From Brachyspira suanatina (GTDB lineage: Bacteria > Spirochaetota > Brachyspiria > Brachyspirales > Brachyspiraceae), in NCBI RefSeq assembly GCF_001049755.1, contig NZ_CVLB01000002.1, positions 419,743-483,742 of the forward strand: a DNA stretch of 64,000 bases. The letters are read 5' to 3'. The first letter of the stretch is position 1; each line of letters opens with the position of its first letter. Shown here one piece after another: positions 1-8,919 of the stretch. The notes below the pieces were generated by a model. It was not told where the DNA came from and ran no database searches. It saw only the letters and a list, made by a program, of their open reading frames with translations. A program made the translations under genes and the position numbers.

Positions 1-1647
1 ATATTTAATTTAGATGAGTATGAAACAAAAGATTGTATTACAGATGGAGCAGGTGATAAACAGATAGATGCAGTTTATATAAATAACCAAAACTCAACTA
101 TTTATATTATTCAAGGAAAATTTCATGAAAAAGAAAATATAGATTCTAAACCTTTAAGAGAAGTATTATCATCATGGATTCAAATTCAAAATTTAGAAGA
201 ATTACAGCATAATGCTAATGAAAAACTTAAAGTAAAAATTACTGAAATTGCATCTGCACTTGATGATGACTATAGTATATGTTTTGAATTAATTACAACA
301 TCTGAATTAACAGATTCTGCAAAAAATGATTTAGAAATATTTCAAAAAACTATTTCTGAAAATGATAAATTTAATGCTAATCTCATAGTTGTAGATAATG
401 AAACTTTACAAACACGATACAATGAAGCATTAAATATGAATAGACCTTATATTAATCATAATTTCAGTGTTGAATCAAACAAGTATATGGAAATGTATAT
501 TGGTAATAAAAAAGCTGTTATAGCAGCAATACCTTTAAAAGAATGTATTAAAATTCCTGGTATTAAAGATGGTAGTTTATTTAGAAAAAATGTACGTCAG
601 TCTTTGGGTATGGATAATAAAGTGAATAAAGGCATAGCCCATACATTAAGGAGTGACCCGGAAAAATTTTTTTTCCTTCATAATGGTATAACTGCTATTT
701 GTTCGTCAATAAATATTGATAATGGTATTATAAGCGTAAAAGAACTTAATGTAGTAAATGGTTGCCAATCATTAAATACTATATTTAACTGCAGTCAATC
801 AATACGCAATACTGACAATGCGTATATAATGTTCCGTTTTTATGAGATAAATGATGCTCAATATGCTGATAATATTAGTACATCAACTAATTCTCAAAGT
901 ACTGTAAAAGCTAGAGATCTTAGAAGTAATGATAAAAATGTACTTATGATGAAAAAAGATTATGAACAGTATTTTTCAGATGGATATTTTATTACTAAAC
1001 GCGGAGAATTCGCTGATCCGCTTAAATATAATACGGCTCATATCGTAGATTTAACATTATTAGGAAAGCAGCTAATAGCTTGGCATTCTCAAAGACCTAC
1101 TATTTCATATAGCGAAAGTAAAATTTTCGATAAATATTTTGATCAATTATTTCATAGAGAATACAAAGCAGAAAATATACAAGCATTGCATGAGTTATAT
1201 GATAACATTTTAAAAAATTGGAATAATAAAAATCCATTAAGACTAAATGAAGCCCTACTTGCTATGAAAGCATATATACCATTTCATCATTTATATGCCA
1301 TTTCTCTATTATTTTGTGAAGTAAATCAAATGCATGATTTAGTACCAAATCCTTATATAGTGTTAGAAAAATTAAAAAATAATAATTTACTTAATACAGT
1401 AATAAAATTTACTGCTCAATCTTTAAATATAGCATTTGAAATAGCGAGAGAAGAAGCTATTAATAATAACAAAGTATTTAGCCCTCAAAACTGGAGTAAA
1501 GCAAAAGCTTCATTAAAAGATATACGTAATGCTGTAAAAGGTCAATATAGTACTTTAGAATTGAGTAATAAAGACTTTTTTGATACAATAGATAACTCAT
1601 TACAACTTGAAAAAGATAATTTTGAATCACGCTGGGCTGCTGACTAA
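1..1647 (+). CDS. AIPR-family abortive-infection protein (5' end cut)
   Basis: The reading frame is open from the first base of the window, so the N-terminus lies outside and the first visible ATG at 436 is internal. The visible part is 548 residues. Residues 16-40 contain D-G-A-G-D-K-Q-I-D-A followed by a strand ending in Q-G-K, which fits the PD-(D/E)XK-like nuclease fold at the start of AIPR proteins. The central part has the family segments with GxxLFxxNVR, LHNGIT and VVNGCQ. AIPR proteins are linked to phage resistance, often beside restriction systems. No partner gene is visible, and the mechanism in this organism is inferred. A strong hairpin terminator follows. Confidence 0.85.
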   Translation: MFNLDEYETKDCITDGAGDKQIDAVYINNQNSTIYIIQGKFHEKENIDSKPLREVLSSWIQIQNLEELQHNANEKLKVKITEIASALDDDYSICFELITTSELTDSAKNDLEIFQKTISENDKFNANLIVVDNETLQTRYNEALNMNRPYINHNFSVESNKYMEMYIGNKKAVIAAIPLKECIKIPGIKDGSLFRKNVRQSLGMDNKVNKGIAHTLRSDPEKFFFLHNGITAICSSINIDNGIISVKELNVVNGCQSLNTIFNCSQSIRNTDNAYIMFRFYEINDAQYADNISTSTNSQSTVKARDLRSNDKNVLMMKKDYEQYFSDGYFITKRGEFADPLKYNTAHIVDLTLLGKQLIAWHSQRPTISYSESKIFDKYFDQLFHREYKAENIQALHELYDNILKNWNNKNPLRLNEALLAMKAYIPFHHLYAISLLFCEVNQMHDLVPNPYIVLEKLKNNNLLNTVIKFTAQSLNIAFEIAREEAINNNKVFSPQNWSKAKASLKDIRNAVKGQYSTLELSNKDFFDTIDNSLQLEKDNFESRWAAD

Positions 1648-1672
1648 ATACATTATTTACTTTGTTATTTAT

Positions 1673-1705
1673 AAAAAAAGGGGCTTAAATTAAGTCCCTT
1701 TTTTA
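1673..1705 (+). terminator. Rho-independent terminator after AIPR gene
   Basis: A GGGGCTT...AAGTCCC hairpin is flanked by an A tract and a T tract. It lies 25 bases after the AIPR stop codon. Confidence 0.8.
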
Positions 1706-1721
1706 TAGCTTTATTCTAATT

Positions 1722-2040
1722 CCCCGCCCTCTATGCTTTTCAATTAATTTATAAAATTTTTGTTTTTATTTCCTTTACGGCTATAATTAAAAAAACATGC
1801 CCGCCCTAGCTTATTTTAAATATATAGATTTCCAATACGCACGTTTAGCAATTCTAAATATGTAAATTAATTAATCATTCAAATTTAAATTATATAATAA
1901 AAATCTTCTCCCGTGCGTTGAGATAGTCAAAAAATCTAATCAAAAGCTTGGGTGGGTTATGCTTTTTTGTATTGAGTTAAAAAAAATAAAGAATATAAAT
2001 ATGTGAAATAAAGGCAATAAATATATAGGGGGGAATGTGA
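1722..2040. repeat. Nested palindromic intergenic element, copy A
   Basis: No gene is seen between 1648 and 2106. The stretch instead holds G+C-rich blocks in mirror order: CCCCGCCCT at 1722, GCCCGCCCTAGC at 1799, ACGCACG at 1837, then CCCGTGCGTT at 1910, GCTTGGGTGGG at 1946 and a G6 run at 2028. The second half is roughly the reverse complement of the first, with AT-rich spacers of about 30-80 bases. The same blocks recur at about 8.0, 22.3, 49.4, 52.5 and 62.0 kb. The copy sits between the 3' ends of two convergent genes. Confidence 0.8.
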
Positions 2041-2060
2041 ATAAAATTTCAATATAATAA

Positions 2061-2083
2061 AAAGGAGGCTTTAAAAGCCCCCA
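2061..2083 (-). terminator. Terminator of the rpmH-jag operon
   Basis: On the minus strand a GGGGGCTTTTAAAGCCTCC hairpin is followed by a T run, just past the jag stop codon. Confidence 0.8.
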
Positions 2084-2106
2084 TTATTAATTAAATCATA
2101 TAATAA

Positions 2107-2811
2107 TTATCTGTTTCTATAATATGATTTATTATAACCGCCTCTATCATTATATCTTTTATTATTGTAACCGCCTTTTCTTTTTGAATATACTTTTACA
2201 CTTCTGTATGGTGGCTCACCATCACTCTTAGTTTCAACATCATTATCATTTTGAAGTTCTAAGTGTATGATTCTCCTCTCATAAGGCGACATAGGATCTA
2301 AAGCTACAACTCTTCTAGTCTTTTTAGCCTGCTGCGCAGCTTGACGAGCAATATGCTTCAAAGTTTCTTCGCGTCTTTCTCTGTATCCATCAACATCCAA
2401 TATAATATGTCTTTCAATATCATCATTAAATTTCTTAGAAGCTATTAATGAAATTATAAATTGTAAAGCCTCCAATGTAGCACCTTTTTTTCCTATTAAT
2501 ACACCAGAATCATCTGTAGAAATGTTAATATAAATTCTCTTTTCGCTCTCTTCCTTAGCAGTAACTTCAGCCTCAACCCCCATATATTTTAATATATTAG
2601 ATACTATAGATTGAAATTCACCCAAATTTGTAGAAATTTCTTCATAATAAACTCTTATAATAGTAGGAGATTCCTCTCCAAAACCTAACAATGTTCGTTT
2701 ACCCTTATCTATTACCTCAATTCTAACCTGATCTTCCGTAAGATTAAGTTCCTCCAGTGCCTTACTAACGGCTTCCTTTTCTGATTTACCACTAAACTCT
2801 TTTACTAACAT
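2107..2811 (-). CDS. khpB: RNA-binding protein KhpB/Jag (SpoIIIJ-associated)
   Basis: This 234-residue protein shows the three Jag parts in order. A Jag_N domain spans about 1-50 (KEFSGKSEKEAVSKALEEL). A type II KH domain follows, with the loop LIGKKGATLEALQ near residue 105. An R3H-type helix region with YRERREETL and PMSPYERRIIH lies at about 140-190. The last 25 residues are rich in G, Y, R and N and are probably disordered and RNA-binding. KhpB proteins bind RNA and influence cell division and envelope gene expression in other bacteria. A strong GGAGG ribosome site precedes the start. It is the last gene of the cluster, next to yidC as in many bacteria. Confidence 0.93.
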   Translation of the reverse strand: MLVKEFSGKSEKEAVSKALEELNLTEDQVRIEVIDKGKRTLLGFGEESPTIIRVYYEEISTNLGEFQSIVSNILKYMGVEAEVTAKEESEKRIYINISTDDSGVLIGKKGATLEALQFIISLIASKKFNDDIERHIILDVDGYRERREETLKHIARQAAQQAKKTRRVVALDPMSPYERRIIHLELQNDNDVETKSDGEPPYRSVKVYSKRKGGYNNKRYNDRGGYNKSYYRNR

Positions 2812-2859
2812 AGTATCCTCCTTTCATATGATAAAGTATATATAATACCACTTTAATTA

Positions 2860-4719
2860 TTACTTTCTTTTTTTCTTTTTCTTTTTTGATTGTTTTACTT
2901 CCTCTTCTTCAACTATCTCATTTGTATTAGCTTTATCTATCTTTGAAGTTATGAACTGCTGAGCAACCCCAAATATATTCTGTGCTGTCCAATATAAAGC
3001 AAGACCGCTTGCAAAATTATAGAACATAAGAAGCATCATAAGCGGGAAAATAGTAGTCATCATTTTCATTTGCGTTGCAGCAGCTCCGCCACCTGATGCA
3101 GAAGATGAAGGCTGAAGTTTCATACTTAAATAACTTGTTACAGCCATCACTATAGGGAATAAGTTAAAATTAAATCCACCTAATATAGGTATTCCTGCCG
3201 GAAATACAAATAACTTATCAGGAGAAGAAAGGTCTGTTATCCATAAGAATGGAGTATTCCTTAATTCTACCATAGACTGCATAAGATAGAAAAATGCTAT
3301 CAAAAGTGGAAATGGAAGAAGCATAGGAAGACATCCTCCTAAAGGATTAATCTTCTCTTTTTTATAAATAGCCATTATTTCAGCATTCAATTTATCAGGG
3401 TTATCTTTATACTGCTCCCTTATACGTTCTATTTTAGGATTAACCAACTGCATCTTTTTCATAGATTTATAAGAAGCATGATTGAGCGGAAAAGTTACAA
3501 GCTTAAACAAGAATGTAAACAGTAATATAGCCCAAGCATAATTTTTTGTAATATTATACAAAGCATTAAGAATAACATCCAATATATAAGTTAATGGTCT
3601 CAAATTAAGTCCTAAAAAGGATTCTTGGAATATAGACTCATAAGATTCTTCCAAATAATATTTAGAAAAAGTTCTTCTTACTTTAGGTCCCATAAATACT
3701 GAATAATTATCAGTAATAGAAGAACCGCTTTTAATAGTATGTTTAGACATTAAATTTGCTACATGAAAATCATTTCTATATTCATTAGTCGAAGGTTTAG
3801 AAAAAGTCATTGTTTCAAAAACTGTATTATTAGATTGAGCAGGAGAAGAAATAATAGCAAAATATCTATTATTCAAAGCTACCCATTTATCCTCACCTTC
3901 ATATACAGCATATCTCATCTGATTAGTTTTAATTCCTCTTGAAGAAGAGCCAAATCCAAATAATCTAGAGAAAATATTATCTTTTACTATATCTCCTGTT
4001 AATAATATTTTGGATTTACCATTTCCTTTTATCAGATATTGCGCCTTAGTAGCATCTTCTCTTATAGCATTTTTATCTGTTCTATATGGCCCTATACCTG
4101 TAGCCAAGAAATATGAGTAGAATAGAGAAAGATCTTTTTCACCGATATTCTCTATATTAACAGAATTTTTTAACTGATAAGGATCCTCACCAAAAGTGAA
4201 AGTTTTAGTTATTTTAACTTCTGTATTATCTATAATAGCATTAGCAGAAAATGAAACTTTATCGCTGCTTTCTTCTATCAATTGGTAATCCAAATTTTCA
4301 GGTATTGCGATAGAATTTGATAGGTTTTGAAAAGTTACAGTGAAAGGATAAATACCTTCATAAACTTGCTCTACCATATCAATAATTTCATTAGTAGCAT
4401 CCGCACCTAAATCCTGTGGATAATAATTTTTTAATTTATATGAATACAAAGAACCATTTTTAAAAATTGCTATAACATACTCATTTTCAAGTATTTTTTC
4501 ATTATTAATTGATGCATTTGTATTTTCTATTTTTTGCATTTGAGCAGTATTTAATAAAGTGTTTTCAGAAGTTGTATTATTATTACTGACAGCATTTGAA
4601 TTTGTATTTACATTAGAATTATAAACAGGCTTCACTGTTTTTGCCTGATAAAACATGTATAGAAACATTATTATAGCGGAAAGTCCAATAGCTATAACCA
4701 TTCTTTTATTATTGCTCAT
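2860..4719 (-). CDS. yidC: Membrane protein insertase YidC
   Basis: YidC inserts and folds inner-membrane proteins with or without SecYEG. The 619-residue length, an N-terminal membrane segment (about 6-24) and a large soluble region (about 60-360) match the Gram-negative type with a periplasmic domain. The conserved C-terminal core begins near residue 375 and contains LFKLVTFPLNHASYKSMKKM and NPLGGCLPMLLPFPLLIAFF, followed by further membrane segments. The tail ends in a run of lysines, as expected for ribosome contact. An Asn/Ser/Thr-rich linker follows the first membrane segment. It lies between yidD and jag. Confidence 0.96.
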   Translation of the reverse strand: MSNNKRMVIAIGLSAIIMFLYMFYQAKTVKPVYNSNVNTNSNAVSNNNTTSENTLLNTAQMQKIENTNASINNEKILENEYVIAIFKNGSLYSYKLKNYYPQDLGADATNEIIDMVEQVYEGIYPFTVTFQNLSNSIAIPENLDYQLIEESSDKVSFSANAIIDNTEVKITKTFTFGEDPYQLKNSVNIENIGEKDLSLFYSYFLATGIGPYRTDKNAIREDATKAQYLIKGNGKSKILLTGDIVKDNIFSRLFGFGSSSRGIKTNQMRYAVYEGEDKWVALNNRYFAIISSPAQSNNTVFETMTFSKPSTNEYRNDFHVANLMSKHTIKSGSSITDNYSVFMGPKVRRTFSKYYLEESYESIFQESFLGLNLRPLTYILDVILNALYNITKNYAWAILLFTFLFKLVTFPLNHASYKSMKKMQLVNPKIERIREQYKDNPDKLNAEIMAIYKKEKINPLGGCLPMLLPFPLLIAFFYLMQSMVELRNTPFLWITDLSSPDKLFVFPAGIPILGGFNFNLFPIVMAVTSYLSMKLQPSSSASGGGAAATQMKMMTTIFPLMMLLMFYNFASGLALYWTAQNIFGVAQQFITSKIDKANTNEIVEEEEVKQSKKKKKKRK

Positions 4720-4807
4720 AAAATGTTTAAGCTCCTTAAATCAATTATATACAAACAAGAATTCGTTAAGCAATTAAAAAAGGAAGATGGACTAACACAT
4801 AAAAATA

Positions 4808-5017
4808 CTATGGTACAGGATCATATATTTTTTTTGCTAGCGGGTTACATCTCAGTACTCTGGCAATTGCAAGAAAACCACCCTTTATAGCTCCATATTT
4901 AATTACAGCCTGTTTAGCATATTCAGAACATGAAGGTATATATCTGCAGGAAGGTCTTAAATAAGGGGAAATAGCTTTCTGATATAAAAAAATCAAAAAC
5001 AAAAGAACATTTTTCAT
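4808..5017 (-). CDS. yidD: Membrane protein insertion efficiency factor YidD
   Basis: The 69-residue protein carries the YidD signature: an N-terminal amphipathic segment (LLFLIFLYQKAISPYL), then RPSCRYIPSCSEYAKQA with its paired cysteines, and LRCNP near the end. YidD assists YidC-dependent insertion. Its start overlaps the rnpA stop by four bases (ATGA), so the two are probably translationally coupled. Confidence 0.95.
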   Translation of the reverse strand: MKNVLLFLIFLYQKAISPYLRPSCRYIPSCSEYAKQAVIKYGAIKGGFLAIARVLRCNPLAKKIYDPVP

Positions 5018-5394
5018 ATATGCAAAACCTTCTGAAATAATTTTAATAAGTCTTTTTTATAATCATCAAATGAAGGCAGCTTATAACTATCAAACCTATT
5101 AACTATAATAAAATAATCATATCCAACAGGAATTTTATCTTTTTGAGTTCTATATATTTCTCTAACTATTCTCTTAACTCTATTTCTACCCACAGAATTA
5201 GTTTTATTTTTTTTTATAGTTACAGCAAACCTAGAATATGAGCGATTATTTTCTAATAAGAGCACAGTGTATTTAGAATTATAAATTCTTTTAACACTGC
5301 TGCTATTATTAAAGAATGCTGATATATCGCTTCTGTGCTTTAACCGCTCTTTACTATACAATTTTAATGAGTATTCCCTGTAACAGTTTTCCAT
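5014..5394 (-). CDS. rnpA: Ribonuclease P protein component
   Basis: RnpA binds the RNase P RNA and helps mature tRNA 5' ends. The 126-residue protein has the typical size. It contains the basic signature NSVGRNRVKRIVREIYR (about residues 66-82) and an earlier YTVLLLENNRSYSRFAVTIKK strand region. The gene lies 28 bases after rpmH and overlaps yidD, the order found in most bacteria. Confidence 0.95.
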   Translation of the reverse strand: MENCYREYSLKLYSKERLKHRSDISAFFNNSSSVKRIYNSKYTVLLLENNRSYSRFAVTIKKNKTNSVGRNRVKRIVREIYRTQKDKIPVGYDYFIIVNRFDSYKLPSFDDYKKDLLKLFQKVLHI

Positions 5395-5422
5395 AAGTAC
5401 TGCTTAATAATTGCTTAATATT

Positions 5423-5566
5423 TTACTCATCTGCTGCAGTTAAGCGATATCTACCTTTTCTTCTTCTGCGTTTTAAAACATCTCGTCCATGTTTAGTTGC
5501 CATACGTTTAAAAAATCCGAATTTTCTGGCACGACGCAACTTACTTGGCTGATAAGTTCGTTTCAT
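5423..5566 (-). CDS. rpmH: 50S ribosomal protein L34
   Basis: The minus strand reads a 47-residue, strongly basic protein. It starts [19 protein letters not shown] and contains [20 protein letters not shown] near the end, which is the L34 pattern. A GGAG ribosome site precedes the ATG by a few bases. It heads the rpmH-rnpA-yidD-yidC-jag cluster and has a consensus promoter about 70 bases upstream. The C-terminal TAADE extension is slightly longer than the usual L34 end. Confidence 0.96.
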   Translation of the reverse strand: MKRTYQPSKLRRARKFGFFKRMATKHGRDVLKRRRRKGRYRLTAADE

Positions 5567-5628
5567 ATATGTCTCCTTAAAGATTATATTTCTTTATTGA
5601 TTTTCATACTAAAAAAATTTATACAAAT

Positions 5629-5667
5629 ATACTCGAGTATTATACTATACAATTTTAGTCTTGTCAA
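5629..5667 (-). promoter_or_regulatory. Consensus promoter of rpmH with TSS palindrome
   Basis: On the minus strand TTGACA (5667-5662) and TATAAT (5644-5639) are separated by exactly 17 bases, both perfect sigma-70 boxes. A perfect 12-bp palindrome ATACTCGAGTAT (5629-5640) overlaps the end of the -10 box and the expected start point. Confidence 0.85.
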
Positions 5668-5731
5668 GTACACAAAAACAATGCAAAAAAACAGCTATAT
5701 ATTAATATATTATAATATTTCATTTATAAAT

Positions 5732-5759
5732 TTGATATTATATGATTTAATGATATAAT
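5732..5759 (+). promoter_or_regulatory. Promoter of RsbW-like gene, probably leaderless
   Basis: TTGATA and TATAAT are spaced by 16 bases. The -10 box ends seven bases before the ATG at 5766, so transcription should start at or next to the start codon. No Shine-Dalgarno site is present. Confidence 0.65.
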
Positions 5760-5765
5760 ACTAGA

Positions 5766-6245
5766 ATGAAGAAATACTTACTTGAGAATAAATTGGAAGA
5801 TATTACTCCATTAATAGAAAATTTATCTGCTGAGGTAAAAAAATATATACCAAATAATGAAATGGATTTATTTTCTGCTGCTTTATATGAAGTAATTATG
5901 AATGCAATTGAGCATGGAAATCTTAATATCTTATATGAAACTAAAAAAAATTGGCTCAAGAAAAATATTTACCATAAAAAATTAAAAGAACTTCTAAAAA
6001 CTGAAAAAGCCAAAAATACACATGTAGAAATAACATTGCAGATAGAAGATGATAATATTATTATTGCTGTTAAAGATCAGGGACTTGGATTTAAACCTAA
6101 ACAGGAAGCTAAAAAAATAAATAATGATGGATTTGCACGTGAAAGCGGAAGAGGAATTATGATGATTAAATCATACTTTGATGAAGTAAAATTTAATAAA
6201 AAAGGCAATGTTATAACATTAATAAAATTAATAAAAAAAGAGTAG
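5766..6245 (+). CDS. RsbW-like anti-sigma factor ATPase
   Basis: This 159-residue protein is a stand-alone GHKL ATPase of the RsbW/SpoIIAB type. The N-box is EVIMNAIEHGN (Asn46), the G1 box is VKDQGLGF, and the G2-like SGRGIMMIKSYFD follows. Family members bind a sigma factor or act as serine kinases of an anti-anti-sigma protein. No sigma or STAS partner is visible here. A stretch of about 30 residues after the N-box (KKNWLKKNIYHKKLKELL) is longer than usual. It is divergent from rpmH and precedes the Nudix-kinase gene in the same direction. Confidence 0.85.
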   Translation: MKKYLLENKLEDITPLIENLSAEVKKYIPNNEMDLFSAALYEVIMNAIEHGNLNILYETKKNWLKKNIYHKKLKELLKTEKAKNTHVEITLQIEDDNIIIAVKDQGLGFKPKQEAKKINNDGFARESGRGIMMIKSYFDEVKFNKKGNVITLIKLIKKE

Positions 6246-6340
6246 TAAAAATAATTATTTTTTAATTTATAAAGCGATAAAGACATTATTATCTGTCGGT
6301 TAATTTTAACAATAAAAATAATTTTAAAGAGATTCAATTT

Positions 6341-7891
6341 ATGTCCAATGATAAGAAAATAAAAAAAGTAAAAAATACTAAATATTTCCGTAAATCTCCG
6401 CCTATACAATTAGATACAGGATTTGTAAGCTTAGAAAGATTTATGGCTATAAATGAGTATGATGACGGTTCTTTTTCCAGAGAATATAACTGCGATATAA
6501 TAAATAGAAAAGGAAGAGATGCTGTTATTATAGTACCATATACTTATATAGACAATCAAATACATGTTCTTATGATAAGTACTTTCAGACCTGTTGTTTA
6601 TTACAGAGAAAAAGTAATGACAGGAAAAAAAATAGAAGAGATAGATGAACATATTATGAATTTCTTAGAGTTCCCTGCTGGAATGCTTGAAGAAGATGAA
6701 ATTAATGAAAAGAATCCTAATCAGGGAATAAAAAAATGTGCTAAAAGAGAACTTGAAGAAGAAACAGGATATAATGTAGATTTAAAAAAAATAAACGTAT
6801 TAGGTCATAGATATTATAGTTCTTCAGGCATTATAACAGAAAGAATCAACATTGCCACATGCGACATAACAGGATTAACTCCGAAAAAGGAAATACAAAC
6901 CGACGGCTCTGTAATGGAAGAAAATATAGAATCTTTTTTTGTACCTTTTGATAAGGCTATGAGATGGTGTAAAGAAGGTGTTATAAAAAATGCCGGTACT
7001 GAAATAGGACTTTATAGACTTTATTTCTCTATACTATATGAACATCAAAAGAATCATAATTTAATACTTCAAAAAAGGCTTCATGCTCTTTTGAATGAAA
7101 TAAATTCTCTCAAAAAAAGTGCTGAACATTATAATAAATTAATAAGAGAATTCAAAGCAACCGTTTCTCATGAATTAAGACATCCGTTTACAGAAATTAT
7201 GGGATACATTAATCTTCTTAAAAAGAATAATATGCCTGAAGAAAAAAGAGAGGAATTCTTTAATATTGTCTCAAGAAGTATTAAAAAACTTTATGATACT
7301 AATAACAATCTTATACAGATAGCTTTAAAAGATGATGAAAGTTATAAATATGTATCAGAATTCAATATTAAAGAAGAGCTTGATATTATTATAGAAGGTT
7401 ATAAATTCATTTACCCTAAAAATATAAATATAGAAATGAATATAGAAAAAAACTGCACCACATTGATAGGATATCATGAAAGATTCCGGCTTATAATGGA
7501 AGGCATAATATCCAATGCTTTCAAATTCACAAAATCCGGAACTATATCAATAAATGTAAGAACTTTAGATACTATAGAAAAAAAAGAACTTGATTTCTCT
7601 CCAGACTTATTTAATTATCATACTATGAAAAATATTATACCTAATGAAATTGAGATAATAGTAAAAGACACTGGAAAGGGAATAAAGCCTAGCAAATTAA
7701 AAAAAGTATTCATACCTTTTTATCAAGCCGATTCAAGATTTGAAAGAGAGTACGGCGGAATGGGTATTGGTTTATCTGTTGTAAAAGATTTGCTTGATAC
7801 TATGCAAGGCACAATAAATATAGACAGTTCAGAGGGAGCCGGAACTATAGTAAAATTAAGAATGCCTTTTGGTATTCCAAGCAAGAATTAA
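6341..7891 (+). CDS. Nudix-histidine kinase fusion protein
   Basis: Two domains are joined in 516 residues. Residues about 30-225 form a Nudix domain of the ADP-ribose pyrophosphatase type. Gly114 and Glu120 start the Nudix box and REL-EEE-TGY (136-144) closes it, with all catalytic acids present but about eight extra residues in between. A coiled-coil linker (about 235-270) leads to a histidine kinase core: SHELRHPF with His277, N-box Asn392, DTGKGI with Asp443, and GGMGIGLSVV. There is no membrane segment, so it is cytoplasmic. I infer that the Nudix part senses or processes a nucleotide and controls the kinase. No response regulator is adjacent. Confidence 0.85.
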   Translation: MSNDKKIKKVKNTKYFRKSPPIQLDTGFVSLERFMAINEYDDGSFSREYNCDIINRKGRDAVIIVPYTYIDNQIHVLMISTFRPVVYYREKVMTGKKIEEIDEHIMNFLEFPAGMLEEDEINEKNPNQGIKKCAKRELEEETGYNVDLKKINVLGHRYYSSSGIITERINIATCDITGLTPKKEIQTDGSVMEENIESFFVPFDKAMRWCKEGVIKNAGTEIGLYRLYFSILYEHQKNHNLILQKRLHALLNEINSLKKSAEHYNKLIREFKATVSHELRHPFTEIMGYINLLKKNNMPEEKREEFFNIVSRSIKKLYDTNNNLIQIALKDDESYKYVSEFNIKEELDIIIEGYKFIYPKNINIEMNIEKNCTTLIGYHERFRLIMEGIISNAFKFTKSGTISINVRTLDTIEKKELDFSPDLFNYHTMKNIIPNEIEIIVKDTGKGIKPSKLKKVFIPFYQADSRFEREYGGMGIGLSVVKDLLDTMQGTINIDSSEGAGTIVKLRMPFGIPSKN

Positions 7892-7980
7892 TAGTATTAT
7901 TAAATTAGACTAATAATTCAAAACTAATTCATATTATTAATATTACTATGCAATAATTTAAACAAATATTAGGTAAGCTG

Positions 7981-8315
7981 TGAAATTTAAGTTTTAAAAC
8001 TTATTTTCACTCCCCGCCCAATTTATTTTTCAATCAATTTAGAAATATACAATTTTATATTTCATTATTATCTACTAAGAAATTATAACACCCACCCAAG
8101 CTTTTTTAAAAAAGCATATAACTCAACTCACGCTAAGCTAAATTATAAATATTAATAATATTTGAATTCAAACTTAATTATATTAAAAAATGCCGTTCAC
8201 CGTGCGTTAATTAAATCTTTAAATATAATTATTACTATGGCGGACATGCTTTTTTCTAAAAACACTAAATATAGTTAGATGATAATAAACAAAAACAAAA
8301 AACAAAAGGGATTGG
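7981..8315. repeat. Nested palindromic intergenic element, copy B
   Basis: The 500 bases without a gene between the convergent kinase and RsbW-like genes carry this copy. The blocks are an AT-rich hairpin at 7981-8010, CCCCGCCC at 8012, CACCCACCCAAGC at 8089, CTCACGCTAA near 8128, CCGTGCGTTAA at 8200 and a decayed TGGCGGACATGC at 8238. The right outer arm is reduced to a GGG run near 8308, so this copy looks older than copy A. Confidence 0.75.
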
Positions 8316-8392
8316 AATTAAAATTAAGTAATATAACTGGAAAAACAAATATAAAATTATGATCGTACAGATTTATTAAAAACAATAAAAGA

Positions 8393-8824
8393 TTAATCTC
8401 TATTTTTTATTATTATTATCCTTCTTCCATTATCTTCAAAATAAAAATCATCTGTATATAAAGAAATAAGAAATATTCCTCTTCCGCTGTCTTTATAAAT
8501 ATTATCCTGTGATTCTGTTAAACATATCATAGCAGAAAAATAATCAAATCCATCTCCCTCATCTTCTATAATTACTTTAACCATTTCATCATCAATATGG
8601 AAGCATACATTTACATTTTTATCACAATCATTTTTATTTCCATGAATTATAGCATTAGTCAAAGCTTCCTCAAAAGCTATTTGAAATGCATCACATTCTT
8701 TTACTCCATTAGAATGTAAAAAGGATAAAAAATCATTGGAAACTTTAGGTACCAATAACTTATTACTAGGAATTTTTACCGATAATCTTTTTTCTACTTT
8801 ATTTCCGCAATATTCTATACTCAT
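8393..8824 (-). CDS. RsbW-like anti-sigma factor ATPase
   Basis: A second stand-alone GHKL ATPase, 143 residues. It has the N-box FEEALTNAIIHGNKND, the G1 box IEDEGDGFDY and DSGRGIFLISLYTDD. It is closer to the standard RsbW length than the 159-residue paralogue at 5.8 kb. The sigma factor or anti-sigma antagonist it would control is not in the window. It has its own promoter and reads away from the aminotransferase gene. Confidence 0.86.
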   Translation of the reverse strand: MSIEYCGNKVEKRLSVKIPSNKLLVPKVSNDFLSFLHSNGVKECDAFQIAFEEALTNAIIHGNKNDCDKNVNVCFHIDDEMVKVIIEDEGDGFDYFSAMICLTESQDNIYKDSGRGIFLISLYTDDFYFEDNGRRIIIIKNRD

Positions 8825-8870
8825 AGTTCAACTCTATAATACTATAACTAATTACATTATATAACTATAA

Positions 8871-8898
8871 AGTATAGAAAAATAAGACCCATTGTCAA
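8871..8898 (-). promoter_or_regulatory. Promoter of the minus-strand RsbW-like gene
   Basis: On the minus strand TTGACA (8898-8893) and TATACT (8876-8871) are 16 bases apart, giving a 5' leader of about 40 bases. Confidence 0.65.
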
Positions 8899-8919
8899 GT
8901 TTTTTAAAATATAAAAATA

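Noticed and set aside
1722-2040. Palindromic element as a tRNA or rRNA fragment, because of its G+C-rich blocks
   Set aside because: No cloverleaf, T-loop or anticodon stem can be drawn, and spacers are too AT-rich and variable.
5489-5758. An 89-residue plus-strand frame over rpmH
   Set aside because: It is antisense to the clear L34 gene and has no family pattern or ribosome site.
5581-5765. Replication origin between rpmH and its divergent neighbour
   Set aside because: The gap is short and AT-rich, but I found no cluster of TTATNCACA-like boxes and no dnaA gene.
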